This document shows, one piece after another, positions 24,033 through 36,148 of a DNA stretch of 64,000 nucleotides (position 1 is the stretch's first letter; each line of letters begins with the position of its first letter). The stretch is from Ephemerocybe angulata (Eukaryota > Basidiomycota > Agaricomycetes > Agaricales > Psathyrellaceae): assembly GCA_013368325.1 (NCBI GenBank), contig JAACJK010000228.1, forward strand, positions 186,001 through 250,000, given 5' to 3'. Under the pieces are notes generated by a model. The model saw only the letters and a list, made by a program, of their open reading frames with translations. It did no database searches and was not told the DNA's origin. Both the position numbers and the translations under genes were made by a program.

Positions 24033-27000
24033 TCAATAACCCAAATGAACAAACGGAATCCAAGTGAGCAGTGACCGCTCTGAATCGTCGAGACGATCTC
24101 GTAACTGTCGAGTCGCGTGGTGTAAAGCGTGGGCTGATTGAGATCCGTCGAACCCAGCGTCGGTGGTTCCTTCTTGCTGATCGAAGATGTACTTGTAGAA
24201 AGCGGTAGAGACATCCTGAGCAGCGTGATCTCCGATCGACCACATCGTCCCGACAACCCGCCGATATCCTGCAGCGAGCATCCCTGCAGCCAGATGAACC
24301 GCCTCATCGGAGAGCTTCTCCTCGCCGGTGCTCGTCTGGCACGCCGACAGGAACGCGAGGTCACCGTTCTTAAGATTCGATCGCAGTATGGTTCCGAGCT
24401 CTAAGGACCCCTGGTGGAACAGGAAGCGACTTTTGAGTGGATCTGCCGCATTCTGTGACCCATGGCATGCGAGGTGAATGCTGCTGAAGTGCTCCATGCG
24501 CTCAACACAACCGTCGACAGTCACTTCGTCCCCTTCAAGCTTGAGTACCCTCGTACCCCTCTCTTCGGCCATTTTGAAGATTGATTGTACTTCCCTCGTA
24601 GTCCCAGGGATGGGCGAAGCGCCTGGCACACGTGGCTGGCTTGTTAGGAACAGCCCCAAGTTCTTCGCGTCGATGGAAATTTCTCCCTTTACTCGGTCGG
24701 TGATAGCGGCGACGGTTGGTGTATAAGACGACACGACATAGTCAAAGGCGCTTTCAGAATCTTGGCCTCGATATATACCGGCTGCATGAAGGGGAAGAAA
24801 TGTCAATGGGCCTGTCGGGCACCACCAGAGCCTTGGCAGCAATCTACCGGACGCTCTATTTTCACGCTATTCTGGATGTGAGTTTATGGGAGGGCGGAAA
24901 GTCGGGAACTCGGACTCACCGAGAATCCTAGAGCATCTAGTATAGGCTTGACTACCTCTTGCCAGAGACCTTGAAGTATCCGGTGCACTAGAGAATCTTC
25001 AAGGGGGTGCTTGGTCATGGACGCGGTTCGAATACCGCGGGGCTCTCTCATCTGGCCCGCCATATCCACTATCGATCGGGATCGTAGGTGCTGACTGCGT
25101 AACTCTGAGGCTAAATCAATCCGATACGCTCTGGCTTTCTGCAGGGTGAAATTGGGAAGTGGAATATGGATGGGCTCTTCCAGTCCAGCCAAGAGCGCCA
25201 GAGCATAACAGCAATGCTCATCGAGGGTGATGATGATGACAGGGCCCGATTCAGGGAGGTTCCGCATTATTGCGGAGCATGGTGCCGGCATGAGAAACGA
25301 TTCGAACCCGGGAATGGCCCTCGCCTTCTTGAGAAGATCGTCCCAGCGGTTGGCGAGATCGACGTGGGCACGACCTTCATCCTCCAGCGATATTTTCTCC
25401 TTCAACGACATGCTGATATTAGGTTGGCACCGAGACGATCCGGCGGTTTCGAGCCGCTTTGCAATATCTGCAATACTCCGGGCGAGTTCCTCGTCGTGAG
25501 TGTATAGATCGTCGAGCGGCGTTCGGAGGTTGTTCAGCTGACTCCATACGAGGCAGCGCCCTTGTTCAAGCCATTCCAATGCCTTGTCGGCTCTATCGAG
25601 CATGCATGCAGCGGCAGCCGCCTCGAGAGCTAGGCCAGAGCAGTCTTCCAGCTGAGTATATCGGCCTTGGACTGTTTGCTCAAGACCTGCGATCACCGCA
25701 ACCAATCCCAATGCAGTGTCAAAAGCCAGTACGATCTCGGGGGATTGGGGATTTCCCTTGATCAATGTTCTGGCCCAACATTGGGCGGCATGGAGCTTAG
25801 GGCGCGGAAGGCCATCAGGGGAAGTGGCTGCGGCTTTGTAATGGGACAGAGCTGCTTCCAGATCTCCCTTATTGAGACCCAAGGCAGAACGGATAGAAAA
25901 CAGGTGCCCGATGTTGGCGAGGTGCTCAGGCAGGTCCGCATGGCCCTGAGGAGTGAGGTCAGCCGCTCTCTGCTGCGCCGAGATGGCCTCAGTGATGTCG
26001 GAGAGGACACCGGTTCTTTCAAAGCGATGGGCCAACGAGGTTGCGAGGTTGCTGAGGACTGCAGGAAGGTCCGCATGGCCCTCAGGAGTAAGACCGACCG
26101 ATCTCTGCTGCGCCACGATGGCCGCAGTGATGTCGGAGAGCACGCCGGTTTTTTCAAAGCGACACGCGAACGAGTTTCCGAGGTTGCTGAGGGGTTCATG
26201 TAGGTCCACATGGCCATGAGGAGTGAGGTCAATCGATCTCTGTTGCGCTGAGATGGCCTCAGTGATGTCGGAGAGCAGGCCAGTCCGTTTGAAGCGACAC
26301 TTGAACGAGGTTCCAAGGTCGTTGAGGCGTGTAGGCAGGCGCGCATGGCCCTCAGGAGTGAGGTCAACCGATCTCTGCTGCGCCATGATGGCTTCAGTGA
26401 TGTCGGAGAGCACGCCAGTCCGTTTAAAGCGACGGGCAAACGATGTTCCGAGGTTGTTGAGGCGTCTAGGCAGGTCTGCATGGCCCTCAGGAGTGAGGTC
26501 AACCACTCTCTGCTGCGCCATGATAGCTTCACTGATGTCGGAAGGCACGCCAGTCCGTTCGAAGCGATACCTGAACCAGGTTCCGAGTTTGTCGAGGCGT
26601 CTAGGCAGGTCTACATGGCCCTCAGGAGTGAGGTCGACCACTCTCTGCTGCGCCATGATAGCTTCAGTGATGTCGGAGGGCACGCCAGTCCGTTCGAAAC
26701 GATAACTGAACGAGGTTCCGAGTTTGTTGAGGCGTCTAGGCAGGTCTGCATAGCCCTCAGGAGTGAGGGCAACCGATCTCTGCTGCGCCACGATGGCCGC
26801 AGTGATATCGGAGAGCACACCGGTTCTTTCAAAGCGACACGCGAACGAGTTTCCAAGGTTGCTGAGGGGTTCATGCAGGTCTGCATGGCCCTGAGGAGTG
26901 AGGTTAATCGATCTCTGTTGCGCTGAGATGGACTCAGTGATGTCGGAGAGCACGCCAGTCTGTTCGAAGCGACACCTGAACGAGGTTCCGAGGTTGTTGA

Positions 27001-27977
27001 GGAATACAGGCAGGTACGCATGGCCCTGAGGAGTGAGGTCCACTGCTCTCCGCTGCGCCAAGATCGCCTCAGTGATGTCGGAGAGCACGCCAGTCCGTCC
27101 GAAGCGACGGCCTAACGCGGTTCCGAGGTTGTCGAGGTGGAGAGGCAGTCGCGCATGTCCGTCAGGAGTGAGGTCAACCGCTCTTTGTTGCGCCGAGATG
27201 GCCGCAGTGATATCGGAGAGCACGCCAGTTCTTTCAACCCGATGGGTGAATGCATTTCCAAGGTTGTTGAGGAACCCAGGCAGGTCCGCATGGCCCTCAG
27301 GAGTGAGGTCAACCGATCTCTGCTGCGCAGAGATGGCCTCATCGATGTCGGAGAGCACGCCAGTCCGCTCGAAGCGATGAGTGAGCAAGGTTGCGAGGTT
27401 GTTGAACATTATAGGCAGGTCCGCATGGCCCTCAGGAGCGACGTCAACCGCTCTCTGCTGCGCCACGATGGCCTCAGTGATGTCGGAGAGCACACCAGTC
27501 CGTTCGAAGCCACAGGCTAACGCGTTTCCAAGGTTGTTAAGCACTGCAGGCAGGTCCGAATGGCCTTCAGGAGTGAGGTCAACCGATCTCTGCTGCGCTG
27601 AGATAGCCTCAATGATTCCCGAGATTTCCCCTGTTCGCTGAAAGTTATGTTTGAGCGCTATTCCAAGGTTACTCAAGAAGCTGGGCATCCGGGGATGAGT
27701 GTGGGGAGTCATATTAACCACCTGCCGCAGCGTTGATACTGCATCATTCAAATCTGAGCCAGTCTGCATAGAGATGCGCAGCCGCTCAACACCGTGCTTC
27801 TCCAGCTGAATTGCAACATCTGCATAAGCACGGTGAATCTACTAAGCCCTTGTAGAAATCGTCAAGATACTCACTGGCATCTTCTTCGGCGTTGCTATTG
27901 TCAATATCGCCGGTACACCGGATAGCGATATCTGGAACGATGGATTCAGCCTGAGCAATATATCGTCGAACCACCAA
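24033..27977 (-). CDS. TPR-CHAT protein B, reading frame intact, N-terminus uncertain
   Basis: This gene encodes a TPR array fused to a C-terminal CHAT (caspase-like) domain. The minus-strand exons are 27875-27977 (start uncertain), 24920-27819 and 24033-24866. The total is divisible by three, about 1279 codons. The second intron takes the acceptor ending at 24867, because the later AG would introduce a stop. There are thirteen clear 45-residue units (RTGVLSDITEAISAQQRAVDLTPEGHADLP type) and one weak unit. A linker (ALEWLEQGRCLVWSQLNNL) and the CHAT region follow, with His in SIHLACHGSQ (near 24470), Cys in FLSACQTSTG (near 24340), and the end WIPFVHLGY. CHAT domains are cysteine proteases, often controlled by their TPR solenoid; the substrate here is unknown. 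The N-terminal domain seen in loci C and E was not found upstream, so either the 5' end is missing or more exons exist beyond 28.0 kb. Confidence 0.85.
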
Positions 27978-28687
27978 CCGCTCATACCTGTCAAAAGAAT
28001 TTGGCTTTAAAAGCGGCGGGCAGTTAATGCGATGACGCTCGGCAGTAGGAGGCTACTCACCGTGATCTATGTATGTCGTTGGTCAGGGGTGAACTGCTGT
28101 ATCTGCGTCAGCCTCTATCCCGATATCTCAAGCAAAGGATATTTGAAACATACTTCTGTTGCCGCATGGTCTATTCGTTGCGATTCGGAGGAAGCGTAAG
28201 ATCAAGGTATGTAGGGAATCAATTTAGCGTGCTATATGGTAGACTCCAGTCAAAGCCTATATATCCATCTGTCGGAAGGTGGAAAAGGCCGTGCTCTCGG
28301 GCACATCAACATTGCTCAATTTGCTGCACACCACAACCGTTTGAAGAAGCGAATAGAGGCTGACCATTAATTACCAGGGCCATTTCTACAGCTTCGTTAT
28401 TATCTGTTTATCATTTATACACTGCCATATAGTTTCTAATAAAGCCCGCAGAGGCACCGCCGGGGAGATTGAATGAGGGGTGCTACATCTTGGCTTTGGC
28501 GCCTATTTCATTGATCAATGTAATAGGCGATGCAGCTACAGTGCTGTGCAACATGTTCGATCTCATGTTCACCGAGGATATTTTGTCAACCTCGATATAC
28601 ATAGCACGCACACTGCATCCCACACTCAATAATCAAAGTGATCGAGAAACCGCACGGGGGAATGCACAACCTTCCTGTTAGATCCAA

Positions 28688-28790
28688 CGCAAGAACCAAG
28701 GTTGTTGAGCTGTACAGGCATACTCGCATGGCCCTCTGGGGTGATCTCCATCGCTTTCAAAAACCTTGAGATTGACTTTGCGATGTCGTC
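28688..28790 (-). pseudogene. Single-TPR relic of a TPR-CHAT gene
   Basis: Read on the minus strand this gives DDIAKSISRFLKAMEITPEGHASMP-VQLNNLG, the same as the first repeat of locus A. It is broken on both sides and lies directly beside the dispersed module, so it is what remains of another TPR-CHAT paralogue's start. Confidence 0.7.
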
Positions 28791-28792
28791 TC

Positions 28793-29090
28793 ACGTCCCT
28801 ACAGTATGCTACATCGTGGCATGGGCGTCTATTTAATGTGACCAGGAAAGGCGTAGATAGGGTGGCATTTCGAAGGGTACATTCGAAGCTTCCATTCACA
28901 GCTGTTTAGCCTTAAAAGAGGTGTTCCCTCTAAGTCGTCACCGGTGTGTAACGTCCCTACAGCATGCTGCATCGTGGCATGGGCGCCTATTTAATGTGAC
29001 CGGGAAAGTCGGTGAGAGTGCGTTCGAAGCTTCCATTCACAGCTGTATAGCCTTGAACAGGTGAGTTCCCTCGAAGTCGTCACCCTTAAG
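28793..29090. repeat. Two tandem copies of the ~150-bp upstream module
   Basis: Each unit runs from CGTCCCTACAG(C/T)ATGCT through GGGCG(C/T)CTATTTAATGTGACC and TCGAAGCTTCCATTCACAGC to TTCCCTCxAAGTCGTCACC. The second unit starts near 28948. Confidence 0.8.
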
Positions 29091-32000
29091 CATAGCTTCA
29101 CAGCCTCGCAAAAAACGAGGCAGCACATCCCACAGCACGGCGTGCCCTCTTCTACATTTCAAGGTTTTCGTGATATCGAGAATAATCATGATGCGCATTT
29201 GGGTAGGTCAACCCAATGTCCCCTCGCCCCTTCCACGATACCGCGACGAAGTTCATTCAGTGTTGGATGGTCTTTTGAGCTGTCTGCTGGTTCGCCCAAC
29301 CTCCAGCCCTAAACAGTTGGAAGAAGCTCGTATAGTCATAAACTCTACAATGAGGACGCCACCGGGTTATAGCGAATGCGTTCGATTTAACCTTGAAAGG
29401 ACGCCCCGCTCACTTCCCCACTGTCATACGAACGACCTTTTGAAATTTAGAGACATTACGGGTCGGATTCATTCATCCTCCACGCCTCTCTCCCTCAACT
29501 TTCGCCTGCGACTCAAGTCTCGCCCCTGGAATGCATAAGAGATGATATGTAGACTCAGTGCGCCAAGGATTGGGCGAGCCGCAAAGAGACTAGAAAGAAG
29601 GTATTGTCATCGTTATCCACACAGATTCAGTGTATTTGCCGGCTAGACATCCAAGCAGTCAACTTGACATGGAGGTTGTGCTACGAGACAGCCTGGGCCT
29701 GATGCTGTGAGTACGTACAAACAACTTGAGTAAGTAATGGGCAAACGAACGAACGAGGAGACGTACGTAAATCGAAATGAGTGCGCAGAGGGGCGTATAT
29801 CAGAGAAGGATTGGCCCAGGGCGAGAGGCCCAACAGACAAGGACACAAGGCGAGATGAGGACGGGTCCGGGGTATGTCTCGGCGGCGGGAGGATACAATT
29901 AACGATTCATCCGTGAACCTTCGACAGGTCGATCAGCCTCACTGAACGCGATTCCTGGCCATTTGCACAACAGCGACAGATGCGCTGCGAGTCCCTCTGC
30001 AGTACATGCCACAGCCCTTCAGAGGCAATGCCGAAGTGCAGTCGTTGCACAGTCGCCGCCCCGATGCCTCATACAACGCATGCGACGTATGGGTATCGCT
30101 GATGGGGAGAGGGCACGAAGCGTACGCACGATTGGGAGCTGGATGTATGGAAGCGTAGATCGAAGCGTGCATTGAAGTGTCAAGTACAAGTGGGGACGCC
30201 CAATCCATCACTCGCAACCTCCAACGACGTATGTCCAGGACGACCTCGCTCAATACGAGTTCGGGAAGAACGCGGTGGGCGAGAGGCCGTGCTAGGGGTC
30301 GCGGGACGCCGAAGTCTTAGTACGTGGACGTCGAAGGGAGGAGGGAAGATATGGCGCACCTGAGAAGGGAGGTACAGCCCGAGACCCCATTGACCGACCG
30401 ATCCTTCTCTAACTTTGAGCCCTTGGGCACTTTCCTTGACACACTTTAGCTGATGTTGCTATGACCAAATCGACTCGAGCTTCAAGGTGAAGGGCTCGGA
30501 AAGGAGAAGGCGTGTAGCTGGGGATTGTGTGCTTGAAGGGTAGACGAGCATCCGAAGTGGGTCTCTTCATTACCTCTCCACTCGACTCGACCTTCGTTCC
30601 GACATTTCCCCAATCCAACACTTGGTCAAGTTCCCCATTCGCGAATCGCTCGCTCTTCCTCAACCTCGACCTTGCCTGTTTCCCGCATTCGGCTGCTTTA
30701 TCCCCCCTCCCCACCGTAACATATTCTCTCCCCACACTCACAGCCCCGCTCCCACCATGTCACCCTCCCACTCTCTCATCTCAACCTTCGTTGCCCCTCT
30801 CTTCCCATGCGTACTCCAATATACTCAACGTCCACTCTCTTCCCGTCGTCCTATTCGTCGACCCGCCAGAACATCGTTTAAACAGAAGCCTTCCGACAGT
30901 GGCAGGTGGGCGACTGATCGGCCAATCCAGAGGCGAACCTCTTACGGGGAGACGCAGAGGTTAACCGGGTGGAGGGCAGATCCCTGGACCCGTCGCCATT
31001 GGCGTCAGAGAGCGTCTGGCGTATCCCATATTGAGCACCTGGAACCCCAAAGGCATGGCGTGAGGATATTCTAGGGTGAGTTACGGACAAGTGTGACGCG
31101 GAGGGATGGTGTAGGGAGGGGCAGTCGTGGCGGGTGAGAGCAGATGGCGAAATGACAGCGACGAAGACGACTATCTGAGCTGCAGTAAAAGAGCTGAAGG
31201 TTATTGTCTCAGCTTCAGCACAAGGAACGAGTGTGGGTACTGCGGCGGATGACGCTGGAAAGGTACTCACCGGCGTGTTGACGATTACGCGTCGACGGTC
31301 GTGCACGACCCAGCGACGACGGCCGTTTCTACAATCGTACGTCTGTCTGTCTTCGTCACAAAGGAGTATAACAGTATATTGCAAGAAGCCTGAAAATGAA
31401 AGAGGTTTGGCATTGCTCGTCGATGGTCATGGTTGTGGTCAAGCGACGGAATGGCAAACCCCGACCCCTGCGGACCTCCGGCAGCGTGAGAACCGTTCCA
31501 ATTCGGCTTGCTCAAGTCGAACTGGCAGGGTGGGGCGCGGCGCACCCCTTCAGCGCCATAGATTCGACGAAGTGTTAGCGGAGTTGCCCGTGTAATGAAC
31601 GGATTCAGGCCATGATAACTACGAGATCCGGCGAAGAGGAAAGGTGCCATGCTTGGCCTCGGCCCTCCCACGGCAGCAGGCAGCCAATGGCGAGCTCAGA
31701 ATCCACCACCCCTTCTCGGGATCACACGAAATAGACGCCCAAGGGCACGAGGCCGTCATTAACATCAAGACGGTTGGTTCATATCTAAGCTGTGGCATCG
31801 CATTTAGATAGACTTCCATGACTCTGGTGTTATGTGAATTCTAACCTTTTAATGCCAGATGCTCAGGATTAGCACACATTACGAGGATGATACTCAGGTG
31901 TCATCTTGCACTGCGTTTATGTAGTCATGACCCTGACGGTAGACGTTGGTCCATCCAAATATACCCCGCACTGAAGCTCGTCATCATACTTAAAGCTTAT

Positions 32001-33909
32001 CTTCCAATCATCACAAGAGATAAGTAGCGAATGGTCATGGGGCGTCCAGTTACGCCACTTGAATACTAAGACCTGTATTCATCGTCTAGTAATAGTGTAG
32101 TATGGTGCAATGCGCGAATGAGGAATGGCTGTGCGAAAGGGTAGGGGGTCAGGAGACGCACTCATCGACGTATAATAAGAATAACCTTACCTGGAGCAGC
32201 ACTGAACGTTCGGACTGCCATCGTGCCCTGGGTCAGTATTTTGACAGAATACCTATGGATCAACAAGGGTGAGTTCTGTGTCCTGATTAACGGGTCAATG
32301 CTGAAAGCGGGTCTCTCTCAGCTCACAGGCTGTGGCGAACGCTCATGGTGGAAAGTGAGCTGAACATTCGTTTCTTCCGTCATGAATGCGTAGTGACATA
32401 TCTGGCAAGACGATTCTTCCTCGCAGGTACGGCCGTTGGATGAGAGGGTACCGCAGCTCTGATTTCCAACCCTTTAGATATTGCTGTCGAGCACGCTGCG
32501 GATGATGGTGTCGAGGATATCGTCGCTAAATCTGACGGAGATTTGTATGTTGGGGCTCCCGACTTCGCCAGAGGGAAAGGCCATCCCCCTTTCTCAAGTG
32601 TCATCTCGACAATGGAATATGAGAGGCTCTATCGAGCTGTAAGTAGTCAATCTCACGTCACCAGCTCATCATTATGACCAGAGATTGAATTTAAGGCCTG
32701 TTGGACTGGATGCGATAGAATGCATTGTCAAGAATGCGGAGGGAGAGGATGTCGGGTACGTGAGCCTAGATTGCATCAAGATGCGAGCTTCTGGGATGCA
32801 AACGAACCAAGGTATGGACTCCGCGACTGCTCGGGGAATTCATGATTAACATTTCTTAGACCGCAGCCAGAAGTTGGAAATGTTCGATGGAGACGCGCAT
32901 TTGACCATTTCGTGGGAGATAGTCGATATACCATCAAATATGTCATGGGAGGGTGAGCGTGTTCATTGCATGAATGAAACATCTACTCACGATACGCCGC
33001 GTGTGCTCGCGCAGAGCTCTCGTCTGGCTTAAATATGGCTGGTATAGAGCTCAGAAGCCGGTTTAGGCGCACTGGGAACCTTTCGGACATCGCTCAGGCC
33101 CTCTTTGCCCATCGCAGAGCAGTGCAACTCACTCCCAGTGGCCACCAAGACCTTCCTGGTCGACTCAGCAACCTCGGAAACACCTTACTTCGCCGATTTG
33201 AACGCACTGGGAACCCATCGGATATTGCCGAGTCTCTCTCGGCGCAGCAGAGAGCAGTGCAGCTTACCCCTGATGGCCACCCAGATTTGCCCAGCATGCT
33301 CAACAATCTCGGAAACTCCCTCTTTCGCCGATTCGAGTATAGTGGGAGCCGGTCAGACATCACAGAAGCGTTGAAGGTCTATCTCGAAGCGGTGAGAGTT
33401 ACGCCAGGAGGGCACGCGGACCTACCTGCGCGATTGGCCAACCTCGGAGCATTCATGTCCCGCTTCGAATGTAGTGGCGATCTGTCGGACCTCGCCGAAG
33501 CTATCTCAGCGCTGGAGAGAGCAGTGGCGCTCACTCCAGTTGGAGATGCCGACCTGCCTGGTCGACACAGTAACCTTGGAATCTCGTTTCAAATTCGCTT
33601 TGAACGCGGCGGTGACATTGTCGACATTGAACGCGCTATTCTTGCTCATGAAAGTGCGGTGTCGTTCATTCCAGAGGGCCACCCAGAGCTGCCTCGGACA
33701 CTTAACAACCTCGGAAGCGCGTTACTCAGCCGTTTTGAGCGTACCGGTGATACCTCATACATCGCGAGGGCGATATCAGCACAGCAGAAAGCCACTAAAC
33801 TCACTCCCGAAGGTCACGGAGAGTTGGCGACCATGCTGGACAACCTCGGAAGTTCGCTGTTCGAGCGTAATGGGGACCTTGAGGCTATTGCGGAAGCCAT
33901 CGCAGCACA

Positions 33910-34564
33910 AGGTTTTGACTTTTCGCCCCAGTGTCCCGATTTGGACGCGTCCAAAAAAGGGAAATTGTCACGTGGAATGGCCTTAGCACAATTCGCGAGC
34001 GGGCGCGACGAACGTAGGAGGCGGTAGGGGAGTAACTTCGCGAGAATAAAGTGTCCCAAAATGCGTATTCAATACTGGTGTGTGGGTACTCTGCCCTTCC
34101 CTTGAGTCCTGCACTGCTCACGCACTTGGAGCACTAGAATCTGTGTGTCCACAGTGCATCTGACCTCCTTGAGGGTTTCACTGCACACCCCTGGCCCCGG
34201 GACCATATGTCTGTGAAAGGCACATAACTTAATTGCATACTAACTGGCTCCTTTGACCTCTACCTACCCTACCTAATGATCTTCCCTTAGAACTACGGGG
34301 ACTTCTGAGTCCTGACTGCAATGCTGATCTTTGAAGTTGGTAACCTGTCGAATTTAACGTGTTCCTGATACCGGAAGGGGGTCCAATACTTTTATTTCAA
34401 TGCCTTAAATGCTAAATATTACAGATAAGTTCACAAGTTAGGCTTCCCCCGCCCTCCTAAAGCTGTAGCAAACTTGCGTGTCGCATTTCATAGGGGCCTT
34501 TGATGAGATCACTGCCATATTCGGCGTTTCCGCTTTCGGACACTGGGGCGAAAAGCGGTCAACT
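33910..34564. mobile_element. 655-bp non-autonomous TIR element inside TPR-CHAT C
   Basis: The termini are inverted: both ends share CTTTTCGCCCCAGTGTCC a few bases inside, and both outermost bases read AG inward. A 9-bp duplication CGCAGCACA flanks the element at 33901-33909 and 34565-34573. There is no coding capacity. A 9-bp duplication is usual for Mutator-like elements, but the family cannot be fixed from this alone. Confidence 0.88.
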
Positions 34565-35347
34565 CGCAGCACATCAGAGAGCGGTGACGATCACACCAGA
34601 CGGCCATGCAAGCTTGCCCAGCAGGCTCAACAACCTCGGAACCTCCTTTTTGATGCGCTTTGAGCGCACTGCCGATCTCGTGGACGTCGCTGAAGCCATC
34701 GCGGCGCATAGAAAGGCGGTTGAGCTCACTCCGAGGGATCATTCATATCTCTCAGGATCACTCAATAACCTCGGGAGTTCACTCAGGGCTCGATTTGAAA
34801 AGACGGGTGATCTTGTAGATATTGATCAAGCCATCTCTGCCCAGCGACGAGCACTAGATTCCCTTCCCGATGGGCATACTGACATTCCCAACCGACTTAC
34901 CAACCTTGGGAACTCGCTTTTACGCCGCTCCGAACGCACCACCGACCCCTCAGACGTTAGGGAGGCACTTTCGACCCATCAGAAAGCGGTATATCTTACT
35001 CCAAGTGATCACGCCGACCTGCCGGGTCGACTTACTAACCTGGGAATCTCTCTCAAATGCCACTTCGAGAGGAGCGGTGAACCCTCGCACATATCAGAAG
35101 CCATCTTAGTACATCGACGAGCAATACAGATCACTCCAGAGGGTTCCGCCCAACTCACTGGACGACTCAGCAACCTCGGTGACGCCTTCCACAGTCGTTT
35201 CACGGTCGATGGGGATAGTGGAGATTTGGACGAGTGTCTATCCCTTTACGAATCCGCAGCGAGCTGCACTTCCGGCTCTTTACCATTGAAGCTGAAGTCC
35301 GCTACAAATCGGGCCTGGTTATTGAATCACCATCGCCCCGATTCACC

Positions 35348-36148
35348 GAGAACGTTTGGCTATTGGAATGTCCGGGGGTCCGGGAGTCCGAAGGTCCGCC
35401 TCGAAGGTCCGTAGGTCCGCGGTGAAGGTCCGAACGACCGTATGTCTGTATGTCTGCCATATTTGAAGGTTTGTGCGTCGAAGCAAGCCGCAAGGGGGCA
35501 GCTTTACTGTGTGTCTGCGGGGGGCGGGAGACGTGGCGCGGAATTTAAGTGCTGGTTCGTGTGACTTTCTGGTGTGTGGGTCCTGGCTCGGTAGCAGCTA
35601 GCAAACAGGCGTCTAGTGATAGGACTCAGGAAACCCGTAAAGCAAGGAGATCCATGCAGAGTAGCATCGCGGGATAGTCCAATAGCTATTTCGACGGTTT
35701 AGATGCTTGAACTGGAAAGGGCCTGCCTGTACCTTTCAGATTCTCTTTGGAGTTCTCTCCCAGATACCTCAGTTACAGAGGTTGACAGCTTAAACCTCTC
35801 TACACAAAGCACAATTGACGTCAGTGAGGGGAAAGCGCAAGCGCTCAGGCTGCAACCAAAGCCGTGTCGGGCTCGCCGACGGAGACGGTAAATGTGATCG
35901 GGGCGGGGGGCGGGTGCCTGGGAATCGGTTCCGGCCTCCACCCGCCTCCCTGGGGTCAGTTCTAATGGCTCTTAAGTTGCATGGACTAGCCCATATGAGT
36001 TCTCGATACTATATATCACCTGCACGTCTCCAAAGTCGACGGCGGGAGGTCCACACGCGCTGCTCAGGCGGACCCTCGGACGTACGGACCTCGGACCTCG
36101 GACCCCGGACTGCCGGACCGCCGGACTTTCCAATTCGGCGACTTTTTG
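35348..36148. mobile_element. 801-bp non-autonomous element with GTCCG subterminal arrays inside TPR-CHAT C
   Basis: An 8-bp duplication GATTCACC flanks it (35340-35347 and 36149-36156). The imperfect inverted ends share ATTGGAA(A/T)GTCCGG. Each end has an array of GTCCG-type motifs (or CGGAC on the other side), at 35370-35440 and 36060-36130. An 8-bp duplication suits hAT or KDZ/Zisupton-type transposons. There is no transposase inside. Confidence 0.85.

Larger units (their letters stand above)
28350..32290. repeat. Segmental duplication, copy 1 (partner 48520-53240)
   Basis: Long collinear stretches match 48.5-53.2 kb in the same orientation. Examples are GAGGCTGACCATTAATTA, GGGGAGATTGAATGAGG, TCAATGTAATAGGCGATG, the tandem module near 28.9 kb, the ATTCAGTGT...TTTGCCGGCTAGACA stretch at 29.6 kb, the TGACAGATGCGCTGCGAGT stretch at 30 kb, and the ACTCACCGGCGTGTTGACG stretch at 31.27 kb. 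No intact gene is evident inside; many short frames overlap. The copy ends just upstream of TPR-CHAT locus C. Confidence 0.8.

Noticed and set aside
25290..25320. GATTCGAACCCGGG resembling a tRNA T-arm (also near 10018)
   Set aside because: Both lie inside CHAT-domain coding sequence and encode the conserved PGFESFL segment on the minus strand.
25900..27700. Long plus-strand open frames opposite TPR-CHAT B
   Set aside because: They are shadows of the regular 135-bp repeat on the minus strand. The same antisense words recur in every unit.
28073..32290. CRISPR-like array in the repeated region
   Set aside because: The repeats are few, of unequal length and without regular spacers, and the organism is a fungus.
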